Source: an uncultured bacterium (GTDB lineage Bacteria > Verrucomicrobiota > Kiritimatiellia > RFP12 > UBA1067). From it: a stretch of DNA of 64,000 bases. Within the stretch, counting starts at the first letter, position 1. Each line of letters opens with the position of its first letter. The position numbers and the translations under genes were made by a program. Location: NCBI GenBank assembly GCA_902800055.1, contig CADCCW010000004.1, positions 16,899-80,898 of the forward strand, given 5' to 3'. The notes beneath the pieces are model-generated. The model searched no databases and had not been told where the DNA came from. It was given only the letters and a program-made list of their open reading frames with translations. Positions 1 through 15,000 of this stretch are shown here, piece by piece.

Positions 1-3000
1 CGGCCACCAACGAGCTCGGCACGGTGATCGTGCAGCTCTTCCGCAACGCCGACTTCGCCGGTGTCCCCGCCGCGCAGACCCGCCTCTACGCCGCCGACCT
101 CGCCGCCGAGGCGAACTCGCTCACCAACGCCGCGGCCGTCTCCTTCCTCGGCCTCGACGCCGACGAGTACTTCGCGGTCGCCTTCATCGACCGCAACGGC
201 AACGCCAAGCGCGAGCCCTACGAGACCTGGGGCTACTCCGCCCAGGTCGGCCATTCGCTGCCGGCCATCTGGCGTCCGCTCGGCGCCAAGGTCGACCCGA
301 CCAGCTCCGAGGTTTCGACGGTCGAGGTGTTCATGGAGGACACCGACGTCAACCGCGACGACATCCTCGACTGGAACCAGGACGAGTCGCTGCTCGCCAC
401 CGCCGCGTCCGGCACCGCCTCCGGCGCCGACACGAGCGACGTCGACCTCGACGGCCTCACCGGCGACGAGGAGACCGGCGACACCTACACCAATAAGCAG
501 CGGTGGGACACCGATGGCGACGGCATGCCCGACGGCTGGGAGGCCCGCTTCGCCGACACCGACCCGCTCATGGCCGACGCCGAGCTCGCCGCGGACGGCG
601 ACCTGATGGCATTCGCCGTCACCAACGGCATCTACCGCCTCGTCACCGACGCCGCCGGCGCGCGCTACCTCGTGCGCGACACCAACTCCGCCTACCGCGT
701 GGGCGACGTGATCTCGACCACCAACCTCGTCACCACCTACGACTACATGACGGTAGTCGCCGACGAGACCGGCACCAACTTCGTCACCGTCACCTACGCC
801 GGCCTCGGCACCAATGTCCTCGCGACCGGCACCTTCAAGATCGACACCATCTCGCCGGTGTCGGTGGCGCTCGTCCACGCCCAGGTCTACGACGAGTTCG
901 GCTACTGGCAGTCCACCGCGGTCGACCCCGCCGACCCGCTCACCAAGCCGTTCACCGCGCTCGACAAGTACATGCTCGCGCGCTACTTCGAGGCGATCGG
1001 CTTCACCGGCGTCCGTGAGGAGGCGATGAACGTCTCGAAGACGTGGAAGGACTTCACCCTCAAGCCGCTCGACGCCGACTGCGACCGCGACGGCGTGGCC
1101 GACGGCTGGGAGCTCTACCTCATGTTCGGCACCAACGGCGTCGCCACCGCCCAGACCCTCGCGAAGCCCGTCGACGCAGAGATCAGCCCGTGGAAGTACG
1201 CCGACCGCGACGCCGACATCGACGGCGACGAACTCTCGCTCGTCGACGAATACGCCCAGGGCCGCACCCCGTCCGACCCGTGGAACATGTACTCGGTCTA
1301 CGAGGAGCTGCTCGCCGCCGGCGTCGTGCCGGAGGACGCCGACAAGTTCACCGACGCCAAGGCCCGCCGCTTCGCGATTGCCGCGGCCGACTACGACGAG
1401 GACTGGGACCTCGACCAGATATCCAACGTCCAGGAGATGTGGGCGTACTACCGCGACATGGAGCGGCTCGCCGACATCGACCCCGAGAACCCGCGGTCCG
1501 ACGGCTTCACGCCCGACTACTTCCGCATGATCGGCACCAACAGCTACCTCGGTGCCTACTACAACGGCGCCGAGTTCGTTGAGCGCGCCGCCCGCGGCAT
1601 CCTCGACATCACCGACCTCGAAATGGCCGGCACCCGCGACCTCTACCACTCCGGCTGGGACCTCTGGTCGATCGTCCGCCACTCCTACGCCAAGCAGGAG
1701 GATAGCGGCGAGGAATTTTCCGAGGAGCTGAATGTCGCCAACAAGTTCACCTCTGTGGTGTACGAGGGCTACGAAGGCGTCACCGAGGACGCACTCGTCG
1801 AGTTCCACACGAAGACCCTGCACTGCATAACCTGTGGTTCGCTCGAAGGGGTGATCTCCTCCCACGGCGGCCTCGAAAAGATGAAGGAGGAAATCCGCAA
1901 GCGTTCGGTGAGCGCGCTCGACATTGCGGGCTTCGAGGAGCCCGAGCCGACGGTGAAGTTCACCTTCAGGTATACCGGCTTCGGCAAGCGTGACGTGATT
2001 GTCGACGTCTGGCAGACCTCGTCGATCTACCCCGAGCGCGGCGAGCAGGTGACTACCTCCTACGCGCTCCAGCCCGCCTTCGACGCCGGCGTCGCCTACG
2101 CGCGGGCGAAGATCCCCGCGCGCGGCACCCTCAAGCAGGGCCCGGCGAAGTTCATCGCCTACCTCGACGCGAACGGCGACGGCGCTCTTTCGCCCGGCGA
2201 GACCTTCGGCGTCGCCGAGGCTAACGTGGGCTACTCCAACCTCGACCTCACCATCCGGCTCGGCGACGGCAACCCGGCCCTGCCGACCATCAACCTCGTC
2301 GCCAACAGCACCAACGACACCGAGCGCCCGATCCAGACGGTGGCGATCGTCCGCACCAAGGTGAACGGCGAGTACGTCTCGCCGCGCGGCGTGATGCTCA
2401 AGCGCTACGACAACAACGTCGGCCGCACCGCGATCTACCCGAGCGACTGGATCAACGAGACCGACGGCTTCATCGGCGTCGACAAGTACCTCGCCTTCGA
2501 CGCGCAGGACGACGTCGACCCGTCCGACGAGTCGCTGCCGGCGGTCGAGGAGGTCACCTACGAGGTCGTCAAGCTCCGCCGCTCGGCCCTGATCGACAGC
2601 GACGACGGCTATAAGATCAGCAACGCCAACCTCAACCACTACGTCTACATCGAGGTGGTCGAGGACGAGGAGACCGGTGAAAGCTCCAACGTCTACCACA
2701 CTGTCGACCAGCAGGTGAACGAGGAGTTCACCCTCCGCTACTCGGTCACCCGCGACGTCCCGCTCGAGGTCACCGGCGACGCGGCATCCAAGGTGAGCGA
2801 CACGCTCGTCTCGTTCCTCGTCCCGGCCGACCGCGCGGTCACCAAGTTCTGGCTAGACATCGACGGCACCGTCTACGCCGGCGACACCGGCGGCGGCTTC
2901 CTGCTGAAGAACCTCGTCTCCGGCGACGTCCTCAACGCCGGCGACAACCTGGTCGGCGAGTACTCGAGCCGCCGCGTCGTCCTCGACGGCGACTGGTTCA

Positions 3001-6000
3001 GCGAGAACGGAATTTCGTTCACCGCTGGCGAGCACAAGGTGCTCGTCGCGCTCGGCAACGACAAGTTCCCGGACGCGCCGACCGACGCGGCGGAATGGTC
3101 CGCCGAGGCGACGTTCAGCGTCGCCGCTGACGCCGCCTTCGACGGCAAGGTCGCCGTCAGGGTTGTCCACCCGGTCGTGACCAACGAGAGCGCCTTCACC
3201 ACGATTACCGTCGCCGCCTACGAGCGGCCTGACCTCGCCAACCCGGTTGCGACCGCGACCAGCGTCACCAACGGCGAGGCGGTGGTTTTGGGCGGCCTCA
3301 GGACCGGCCGCAAGTACTACCTCGCCGCCTGGTACGTGAAGGACGACGGCGACGGCCGCGGCAGCGCCAAGGTGCGCATGCCCTACGACACCTGGGGCTA
3401 CCTGACGATGCTCGGCGAGGCCACCAACGGCTTCAACGCCGCGTCGGTCGCGGCGACCGAGAAGTCGGTGCCGACGAACACCATCTGGATGCAGGACACC
3501 GACTGGAACGACAACGGCGTCGCCGACCGGCTCGAGAACCTCAAGTCGATCTCCGGCCTCACGCCTTCCGAGGCGCCGGACTGGGAGGACGTCGACTGCG
3601 ACGGCATCCCGGACCAGGACGACGAGGACCCGGTCTTCGACAACTCGACGAAGTCGATCGAGGGCGACGTGATGGCCAAGGCGACGCTGAAGATGCTCAC
3701 GGTGAGGATCGGCACGGTGGAGCTCGAGACCAACTGGGTCACCTACGTCGTCTACGACCCCGATCAGGAGACCGCGACCAGGCTCGACGGCGACACCATC
3801 GTCATCCCGCGCGGCACCCCGGCGAGCGCGCTCACGAGCCTCTACACCACCTACCTCTACGGCCGCAAGAAGAGCGCGCCGCTCGGCATCGGCGTGGCGA
3901 CCAACCTCGCCGAGGGCGTCGTCTACGAGCACGAGTGGAAGGACGTCGCGCTCGTCCACCACCAGGTCTATGAGCGCTTCGGCTTCAACCCGAACACCGC
4001 GAACGCGCTTGCCTCGCCCTCGAACTGGGTGAACACCGCCAAGTTCACCGCGCTCGACAAGTACATCGTCACCAACTACCTCTACGCGATCGGCGCGGTC
4101 GTCGACCCCGCCTCGTTCACCAACTGGACGCTGAACGCCCGCCGCGTCGACTTCGACTACGACGGCCTCACCGACGGCTGGGAGCTCTACACGATGTTCG
4201 GCACCAACGCCGTCTCCGTGCTCGACAAGACCGCCAAGGCCTCGGTCATCAACGCCTGGGTGGCGGGCGACCGCGAGCTCGACCCCGATGGCGACGGTCT
4301 CTCCAACCTCCATGAGTACGACGGCGGCTTCGAGCCGACCGATCCGTGGAACGCGTACTCGGTGTACGAGAACTTCTTCGAGTACGGGCTGCTGCTCCCG
4401 GGCACGCCGAAGTTCAACGACAAGGAGGCGAAGAGGTTCGGCATCAGCGAAGCCGACATCAACAACGACGACGACAACGACCTCCTCACCAACCTGCAGG
4501 AGCTCCAGGCGTACTACTACGACAAGACGGCGCTCGCCGATCTCGACCCGGAGAAGGCGTGGTCTGACGGCGCGACCCCGGACTACTTCCGCGCGGTCGG
4601 CTCCACCTACCTCGGCCTCCTCTTCAATGGCGGCGAGTGGATCGAGCCGGATATGCGGTCGATGTTGGGGATAAGCCGGCTTACGAGAGCGGGGACCCGC
4701 GATCTATACAACGAAGGCTGGGATCTTTGGAGCTTGTCTCGTTATGGTCAGACAGCTGGTGGTGATGACGAGGAGACAATTCAGAAGAACCTCGTAATCA
4801 AATACATGACGGCCGTATACGGAGAAGCCGTTCACCCGTTCGAGGGTGGCGACCTTGCGTCCGTTCAGGATTATTTGTACCAGCGTTACCGGTCGGACTT
4901 CTTTGGCTTTGATGGGCAGTATAGGTATCTTGAGACCGTGGAAGACTTTGTTGAATATTTAGGTGGAGAAGATAAAATCAAGGAGGCGATTGCTGCTAAA
5001 GGTGGATCGTACAGCAAACCAACACCGAAAATCAATGTGACGGTGAAATATGCCGCCAATGTGCTTAAGCAGATATTTGTTGAAGCGTATCAGGTTTCTT
5101 CCGCCTATCCCGAGGCCGGCGAGCAGATGACGGCGAGGTGGAGCGCTTCGGCCGCTTTTGATAGCGGCATCGCAAATGTCCTGCTGGATACTCCGTCCGA
5201 GGGCACTCTCAAGCAGGGTCCTGCGAAGTTCGTCGCCTACATCGACGCGGACGGCGACGGCAAGTTCTCGGCCGGCGACACGTTCGGCACCGCAGAGGCG
5301 GAGATCGGCTACCTTGGCTGCGACCTCGCGATCCGCCTCGGCGACGGCAACGCCGCGCTGCCGACGATCGCTCTCGGCGCCGGCACCAACGCCGCCGACG
5401 CGGTCCAGACGCTGGCGATCGTCCGCACCAAGGTGAACGGCCGGTACGTCTCGCCGCGCGGCGTGATGCTCAAGCGCTACGACAACAATGTCAACCGCAC
5501 CGCGATCTACCCGAGCGATTACATCGACGATGTCCGCGGCTTCGTCGGCGTGGACAGGTACCTCGCGTTCGACGCACAGGACGAGATCGACCCGTCCGAC
5601 GAGGCGCTGCCGGCGGTCGAGGAAGTGACCTACGAGATCGTGAAGCTGCGCCGCTCGTTCATCATCGAGAGCGACGACGGCCCGAAGATCAGCAACACCA
5701 ATCTCAACCACTACGTCTACACCGAGGTGGTCGAGGACGCCGACACCGGCGAGACCTCCAACATCTACCACACCGTCGACCAGCAGGTGAACGAGGAGTT
5801 CACGCTCCGGTACTCGGTCGCGCGCGACGTCCCGCTCGAGGTGAAGGGCGAGGCGGCCTCGAAGGAGAGCGACGCGGTCGTCTCGTTCTTCGTCCCGGCC
5901 GACCGCGCGGTGACGAAGTTCTGGCTCAAGATCAACGGCCAGGTCAAGGGCGGCGATGCCGACCGCGGCTTCATGCTCGCGAACCTCAGCTCCGGCGACG

Positions 6001-9000
6001 TCCTCAACACCGCCCCCGGCCTGACCGGCGAGTACACGAGCCGCCGCGTGGTGCTCGACGGCGACTGGTTCCGCGAGAACGGAATCACGTTCACCAACGA
6101 TGAATACACCGTGAGCGTCGCGCTCGGCAACGACAAGTTCCCCGCGGTGCCGACCGACAGCGCCGAGTGGTCGGCGGAGGCGACGTTCGGCGTCGCCAAG
6201 GACATGGTCTGCAACGGCATGGTGGCGGTGAAGGTTGCGCATCCCGTCGCGCCCGGCTCGACATTCGCCGGCAAGATCACGGTCGCCGCGTACGACAGCG
6301 CCGACCTCGTGAACCCGGTCGCCGTCACCAACGGCGTCAACGCGGGCGAGGAGGTGAAGCTCCTCGGCCTCAGGGCCGGAGCGGACTACTACATCGCCGC
6401 GTGGTGCGTCGTGAACACGAACGACGGCCGCAGCGCCTCCCTGAGGCGGCGCATGCCCTACGACACCTGGGGCTACTACTGCAACCTCAACGCGACGAAC
6501 GCGCAGCAGGTCGCGGCGTCGATGGCGTTCGACCCCGTGGCGGTCGCCGCGGCGACGAACCCGGTCGAAGTCGCGGTCTACCTGCAGGACACCGACTGGA
6601 ACGACAACGGCGTCGCCGACCGGACCGAGAACATCAAGTCCGTGCCGGGCCTCACGCCGTCCGAGGCGCCGGAGTGGGAGGACGTCGACTGCGACGGCAT
6701 CCCGGACCCGGACGACGAGGACCCCGTCTTCGACAGCTCGAAGAAGTCCGTCGAGGGCGACGTGATGGCCAAGGCGACGATCAAGATGCTGACGGTGAGG
6801 ATCGGCACGGTGGACCTGGAGACCAACTGGGTGACCTACGTCGTCTACGACCCCGAGGGCGAGCCGACCGCCGACCGCCTCGACGGCGACACGATCGTCA
6901 TTCCGCGCGGCACGCAGGCGAGCGAGCTCAAGAGCCTCTACACGACGTACAGCTACGCGCGCAGGCAGACGAAGTCCTCGCCGCTCGGCATCGGCAGGGC
7001 GACGGATCTCGCCGAGGGCGTCGTCTACGAGCACGAGTGGAGGGACGTCACGCTCGTCCACCACCAGGTCTACGGGCGCTTCGGCTTCGATCCGGACACG
7101 GCGAACGCGCTGACGCCGCAGACGAACTGGGTGAACACGGCGAGGTTCACCGCGCTCGACAAGTACATCGTCACCAACTACCTCTACGCGATCGGCGCAA
7201 TCACTGACCCCGCGTCTTTCGCCAGCTGGACTCTGAGCGCCGGCCGCGTCGACTTCGACTACGACGGCCTCACCGACGGCTGGGAGCTCTACACGATGTT
7301 CGGCACCAACGCCGTCCAGGCGCTCGACAAGACCGCCAAGGCCTCGGTCATCAACGCCTGGGTGGCGGGCGACCGCGACCTCGACGCCGACGACGACGGG
7401 CTTTCCAACCTCCACGAGTACAATGGTGGGGCCTCGCCTTCCGACCCGTGGAACAAGTACACGTTCGACTTCGGCACCCCGTTGCCGGGTGGAGCGTTGC
7501 CGCTTACTGACTATGAAGCCCGCCGCTTCGACATTGGCTCGGCGGAAAAGCAGCTTGCCGACGATGACAACGACGGCCTCTCGAACTGGGCGGAACTGCT
7601 CGCGACGCGCAACGGAGCGTTCGGCGAGTTCGACGTCAAGAAGGACTTCACCGTCACCAACCAGTTCGACTATTTCCGTACGAACGGGCTCGAAGGCGTC
7701 GCGCGCCGCTATGCCGGCTTCGTCGTGACCGACCACGACTTTGTCGGTGACACTTGGGAAGACGCGCGGGATCTCACGGTGGCAAACCGCTACGTCTACG
7801 ACGCGCACACCGACTACGACGACAACGGCTGGTCGCTCTGGAGCGAGGCGCAGGCCGCCGCCATGTGGAAGATAGAGGTGGTGACGAACTCCTACGACAT
7901 GGGCGACGAGGTCTACACTTGGGTCTACACCAACGGCACCGAGTACGCTGGCACGCCGATTCCGAAGGTGAACCTCGTGGCCATCGGCGACGTCGGTGAC
8001 AAGAACTATTCGTACCAGCAGGTCGAAAACGAGGGCACGACCAACGCGGTGACCAACACCGTCTGGGCGACGTATCCCGTCACGCTCAAGGCGTACCGCG
8101 GCAATGACCTTGGTAGCGCCTACAGAACGTTCTACGTGGACGGCACGGTGAAGGACGGCGTTCTCGTCGCCTCCTTCGACGGTGAGGGATTGGTGGAGGG
8201 CCTCAACACCTTCGTTCTTGAGAACGGCGATGCGTCCGGATTCTGCAAGGCGATGGTTGGCTTCGACCGCGTCGATCTCGAGATCTCCATTGATTCCGGC
8301 GAAAGCGTCATTCCACCGCGCACCGTCTACGGCTGGGGCGACGCGGTCTCCATCCGCCGCACGGAAATCAACGGCCGCACGTGCCCGATGCGTTATGTCT
8401 GGTCCGGCTCGGTCGACGGCTATGTCACGGCGGCGGACGTTCTCAAGTCCGGCGCCATCGACCTCGATGCGCGCTATCTGGTAGAGGACGCGGCGGCGAT
8501 GGGCATCGCCAACACCAACATCGCGAGCGTGACTTATGAAGTCTCCGGCTGGTCCGGCCAGACGTTCGCCAAGACTTTCGCCGCGAAACGGCCGGTGGCG
8601 ATCCCGGTTTCGCCCGCCGTCGGCAAGGCGTACACGGTAAGGACGCGCAAGCCGGTCTTCGCGTTCGCGGGCCTTGACGGCGCCACCGCGTTTGCGCTGC
8701 AGATCTCCACTTCCGAGGACGCGGCGGACGTCTTCCTCGCCACGACCAATCTCCTGCCTGCCGCCAACTCCGCTGGGAGCCGCATCTTCAAGAGCGATTG
8801 GCAGATTGGCGAGGGACTCGACCTCAACGACAGCTCCAACTACTTCTGGCGCGTCGTCGGTCTCAGCGCGAAGTGGCCTGAAGTCGAGGAGAGCGGAGCA
8901 TCCGCGTGGGCCGAGTTCAAGACGTCCGTCGACTCTACGAAGGCGAACACCGGCTACGGCAAGATTGCGGCCGAGGTTCGCTACTACGGGGCGGCGACGA

Positions 9001-12000
9001 ACGACACCGCCAGCGTAATCGTGGGCGTCTGGCGCGACGCCGCCTTCGCGGGAACACCGGTGGCTATGAAGCACCTCGCGGCCGGCGACTTCGCCGCACT
9101 CGCGGTACAGAAGGAAGAGAGCGAATTCTTCAAGCCGACTGCGAGCGTGGAGTTCGACGGCATCGAGCCCGGCAACTACTACGTGATGGCCTACAACGAT
9201 CTGAACGGCAACGGGAAGCGCGACGCTTGGGAGAGCTGGGGCTACCGGAACAAGGTGGGCTCCGACGATCCCGACCTCTATACGCCGGTCGCGCTCACCG
9301 TCGTCTCCACCAAGGCGGCGACCCCGACGGCGCTCGTCTTCATGGAGGATACCGACATCAACGACAACGGCATTCCCGACTGCGTAGAGGAGATTGACGA
9401 TCCCGATCCCGAGTCCGAAGCCGGGGACTGGGATGGCGATGGTCTTGACGAGTCCGACGAAATCTGGAACGAGCATCTCTACGGCACCGATCCGCTCGTC
9501 TGGGACACGGACGGCGACGGTCTCCCCGACGGTTACGAGGTCTGGGCCGGACTCGACCCGGTCAGCGAGTACGACATCAGACTGACGCGCACCTATACCG
9601 ACACCAACGATGTCGAGCAGACGTACACTTATCTGGCGTCTGCGGCGAAGGATGCGGTCGAGGGCGATGTGATGGCATACGCGATGATCAAGCGCAGGGC
9701 GCTTGTCGTCGCCGACGCAGTCGGCGGGGAGACCGTCACGCTCGTCGTCGATCCTGCCGACACGACGGACTACCGCGTCGGCGGCAAGCTGAAGGCCGGT
9801 GGCGTTACGAGCTTCGCGACCGCCGTGCCCTATGCGACGCTGCCTTCCGCCGACTGGAACGAATACACTGAGAAGGAGTACTACGTGCTCTCCACGAACG
9901 TCTACGAGGCGACGGACAACGACTTCGTGGCTGACGTCATCGACGAATTCGAGATCATGCTTGTACACTGGCAGGTGTACGGCGCGTTCGGCTTCGAGTC
10001 GGGCGTCGCGACGCCTGGCGATACGGAAGAGCGCGCGGACGGACAGGTCCATACGCGTCCGATGTACGGCATCGACAAGTACCTCGTCTCGAAGCTTCTC
10101 GGCGTCGAGGATGAGATGAACCTGAACCGCCGCTGGGGCAAGAGCTTGACCTGCCTCAAGCCCGGCGTCAGCGACTACGATGGCGACGCCATCCCGGACG
10201 GCTGGGAGCTTTATATGATGTTCCCGGGCGCTAAGTCCGGACATTTCGAGCCGGCGATGAATCCGTGGAAGGCATTCGACGGCTATGCGCTCGACGCCGG
10301 CACGATGGTCTGGGACGGGCTTGAATACTACGACGGGGACGGCAATGCCCATGTGCTGGACGACGCCGACTGGACGCCGGCCGACTGGTACAACGGCGGC
10401 GCGAACGCGGCCTCGCCCTACACGGCGAACGACGGCAACACGTTCTACGCGGACATCGACGACAAGACGGCGCGCCAGTGGAACATCGAGTCGGTGACGA
10501 ACCAGCTTGCGGACGTTGATAACGACGGCCTCTCCAACATGGACGAGTACCTCGCCGCGCGCGACACGCTCGTGCCCGGAGCCGACGATCTAGACGTCAG
10601 GAACAACTTCTCCAACGGCACGACCCTCGACTACTTCCGCACCAACGGAGTCTCCGGCGCCGAGCGCCGCTACCTCGGCGAGATCGCGACCGACCACGAC
10701 TTCATCGAGGACTGGTACGAAGACTTCTACAACACCGACTCCGCCAGCCGCAACCGCTACGATGCGTACAACGACCGCGAGGAGGACGGATGGTCGAACT
10801 GGAGCGAGGCCCGCGCCGGCACCAACCCCGAGCTCTTCGGCACGCTCTCCCTCGTCCGCTACGACCTTACCGAGGACAATGTGGTCGCCGAGTATCCGAT
10901 CCCCACCATCGGCGTGACGCTCACCTACCAGACGATGGATACGTTCGATAGCTCCATCGTCTTGAAGGCGTGGCACGGCGACACGGCGGCGGGGACGCCC
11001 GACGCGGTTTGGACCGTGTCTGGTGCGGCGAACGGATCGACGATCAGCAAGCGCTTCCTCGGCCTCAACCCGAACCGCAGGGTCGACTTCAACATTGGCC
11101 CGGGCGACATCGCCGAGCACCATGTCAAGATCCGCTGGTACGACCCAGACTACTACATCGAAACTATCAACTATGAAACGAACGGCACGATAAAGTCGAT
11201 CGTCTACACCATCCATGACATCGACTCCTCGCGCTGGTCGACACCGCCATACTTCGGCGATGACGTGCTGGATCAGTCCAACGGCAAGTACACTGCAGCG
11301 ATTCCCGGCGGTTGGGTGAACTACAAGACCGGAGACATCTCAATCGACTTCTCCGATCCCGCCTACCGGGACACCGACTACACCTACCACGAGAGGGTCG
11401 ACGACAACCAGAAGATCATTCACCACTGGAACCTCACGCGCTCGTTCTTCAACGTCGAGTACATGAGCCGCATCGTCTCGAGCGGCAACCGCAAGACGTT
11501 CTCGCTCTCCAAGCCGATGGAGGCCGACGCGAACTCCAAGGGCCGCCTCGTCGAGGGCAGGACGATCTTCATCGCCTTCGCTGATGTGAACGGCAACGGC
11601 GTGCTGGATCCCGGCGAGCCCTTCGGCTACCAGAAGGGCGTCGAGGTCGGCTGGGACAAGGTCGCCGATTTGAGGATTGAACTCACCGACGAGGCGCCGG
11701 CGCTGCCGCGCGTCGCTCTCGGAGGCATTTCCTCCAACGCCTGGCTGAGCATTCGTCGCCAGGTGGTGAATGATTCCGTCCGCAGAGGTATAGAGAAGGT
11801 CGTCTGGACCGGCCGTGCGCCGTCGTCCGGCAGCCTGACCGAGGCCGACATCCTGCTGGAAGCGGGTGGTTACGTGTTCGACGGCAGTCTTACGAACGAT
11901 GCCGTCAAGGCCGGCCTCGGACAGGTCTACAGCTCCTGCTACGGCCTCTATGCCGACGGCGACCTGATTGCAGCCTTTACCAACGTCTTCGACCTGGCGC

Positions 12001-15000
12001 GCGATGTGCCGGTGCCGGTCTCGCCGAGCGATAAAAACGGCTATCTTGTCCGCACGGCAAGGCCGACATTCGTCTTCAACGGCGACCGTTCGAAGTACAC
12101 GGCGTTCGCAATCCAGATTGCCGACGCGGCAGGCGACGTCGTCTGGACGTCGACAACCAACGTGTTCCCGGCCGCTACCGCCTCTGGCAGCGAATATGTC
12201 GCCCCCGTCTACATCGGCCAGGGCCAGTTGCTCGCCGACGGCACGAACTACCTCTGGCGCGTCGCGCAGTTCAACAGCAAGTTCCCGACGGCCGAGGACG
12301 ACGCCGACTGGAGCGATTGGACTCCGTTCAAGACCGCCGTCGATTCGACGGACGGCGATACGGGCTACGGCAAGCTCTCCGCTGAGATCCGCTACTACGG
12401 CGCCGCGACCTCCGCGCTGACGAACGTGATCGTGGGTGTCTATGATACGGCCGACTTCACGGGCGAGCCGATTGCGAAGGCGACGCTTCTCGGCGACGGC
12501 ACCGTGCAGGATCTCGCGAGGATTCCCGACGCTGGCAAGGGCTTCATGAACATCGAGACAAATGTCGTCTTCGACGGCGTCTCGGCCGGTCCCCGCTATG
12601 TCATGGCGTACATCGACGTGAACGGCAACGGCCGCCGCGACCGCTACGAGCCGTGGGGCTACTACAACAACGTCGGCACCGATACCAAGGCGCTCTACAC
12701 GCCGATGTCGCTGGCCGTCAGCGCGGCCAAGGCGGATGCACCGAGCTGCATCGTCTTCATCGAGGACACCGATGTCAACGACAACGGCATCCCGGACAGC
12801 GCCGAAGACACGTCGTCCTGGACGGATCCGCTTCCCGCCAGCGCCGATCTCACCGACGCCGATGGCGACGGGCTGACTGCATTTGACGAAATCAACCTCT
12901 ACGGCACCAATCCGTACTGCGCGGACACCGACGGCGACGGCATGGACGACGGCTGGGAAGTCGCGAACGGGCTGAACCCGCGCGTGGACGACTCGGATGT
13001 TGTCGGTGCCGACGATGTCATGGCCTATGCCGAGGTTGAGGCGCAGATTGCGGTTTCGAACGACACGGTCTATGTGGTGATGACGGTTGTTGATGGATAC
13101 GGCAAGGTCGTCGCGACGAACCTCTACGACACGTTCACGCTGGGCGACGGCAGGATCGCGGTCGGCAAGAAGTCCGACGCGGTGGTGGTGCCTGGACAGT
13201 TCTATGCGACGATTTCCACGAACGTGGTGCTGATCCACTCCGCCGTCTACGACTGGTTCGGCTTCGATCCGACCACGGCGAATCCGCGCGCCACCGAGGC
13301 GGATGACGAAGGCGGCGAGGGCGGCGACGGCCTCGGCCGGAACACGGTTCCGTTCACCGCGTATTGGAAATTCGTCACTGAAAAGCACTACCTCAAGGGA
13401 CTCTTCGGGGTCGACTGGTCGCTCAAGACCGCAGCGATTGATTCCAACGCCAACGGTCTGCCAGACGGCTGGGAGCTCTATGTCGCGTTCGCCACCAAGA
13501 CGGTCGATCCGAACACCAACACCGGCTTCCCGCTCGCCGGCGACATACTGGTCGACGCCATCGCCAACTTCAACGAAGGCGTCGACGAGTCCGATCCGTG
13601 GAACCGGTACTACTTCTACGAGCAGCTTGGCAGCACGAATGGCGTAGTCCGCTACACCAATGCGGAGGCGCGCAAGTACGATCTCGCCAACGGCGACCTC
13701 ACCAATGACGAGGACTTCGACGGGCTCTCCAACTACTCCGAGTTCCTCGCCTCGAAGTTGACGCCTGCCATTGAACTGGATGTCACCAATCCCGTCACCG
13801 ACGGCGTGACCCCGGACTACTTCCGCAAGGCCGGCGACGACTATATGGGCCTCCTCTTCAACGGCGGCGAGTTCATCGAACCGGAACTGCGGAGGGTGAT
13901 GGGCATCGCCACGCAGACTGGTGCCGGTACGCAAGACTACAAGGACACCGGCTGGGATGCTTGGGCGACGGCGCGCTACTCCATCTACAACATGGATCAG
14001 ACCGTCGACATCTCCGGCGTCGTGAGCGACGAGTTGATGCTCCTTATTCGCTACTGGAATGTGATCAGGCCCGGCGAGTTCACGGGCACGACCGTGAAAG
14101 AAGCTCTGGACTTCTTCCATGAGGTCTGGGAAGGCGTCATCCGCCTGATCGACAGCGAGGGCAACATCCTAATCGACGGCAAGGACGCGAGCGTGAGCGG
14201 TCCCGGCACCATTCATCAGGCAGACGCCGCGCAGACGACCACGCAGGTCGTGGCCTTCTTCGGCGGCCAGGCGAAGATGGAGGAGGTCATCGCCCGGAAC
14301 AAGAAGGACATCGCGGCGGACCAGATCGTCAAGCCGGAGCCGGAAGTCAAGCTCTTGCTCAAGTACGCCGGCAACGGATCGCACAATGTCGTCATCGAGG
14401 CATACCAGCTCAACCCGGCGTATCCAGAATACGGCGAGCAGATGACGGCGCAGTGGACGACGCCGGTGACGTTCTCCGCAGGCATCGCGCAGACTGTTCT
14501 CGCCACGACCCCGGCGTCCGGCGCGCTCCTGCAGGGTCCGGCGCGGTTCGTCGCGTACATCGACCGGGACGGCAGCAACTCGCTCTCCGCCGGCGACACG
14601 TACGGCTCGACGACGCGCGAAGTCGGCTACCTCGGCTGCGACCTCGAGATAGCGCTCGGCGCGGCGAATCCGGCGCTCCCGGCGCTGCGCCTCGCCGACG
14701 GCACGAATGCTGTCAACACGATTGCACTCGTCCGCACGGCGATCAACGGCAAGCCGCTCTACAATAACGCCAAGGGCGTGTTCATCGTCCAGTTCCCGAA
14801 CAACGCCGCGCGCGAGTCGCTCTATCCCGACGAATACGACTCGGGCAGCTACATCGGCATCGACCAGGGGCTCGCGGTGATCGAGAACATCAAGGACGAA
14901 AACGGCGTCGTCACGAACGGCATCGAGAGCGTGACCTACGAGGTGCTGCGGCTTACCCCCTACGAAATCGCGGGGCTCTCGGTCTCCAACCTCAACCACT

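Noticed and set aside
24..26. GTG as the start of the giant gene
   Set aside because: The frame is open upstream to the window edge, and the upstream residues (ATNELGTVIVQLF) fit the internal repeat consensus, so this codon is internal.
4959..10352. Very long minus-strand open frame (about 1,797 codons) opposite the giant gene
   Set aside because: Its translation is a low-complexity Arg/Val/Asp/Leu-rich shadow of GC-rich codons on the plus strand. The same holds for similar frames at 14169-17738, 19215-21770 and 34041-36380.
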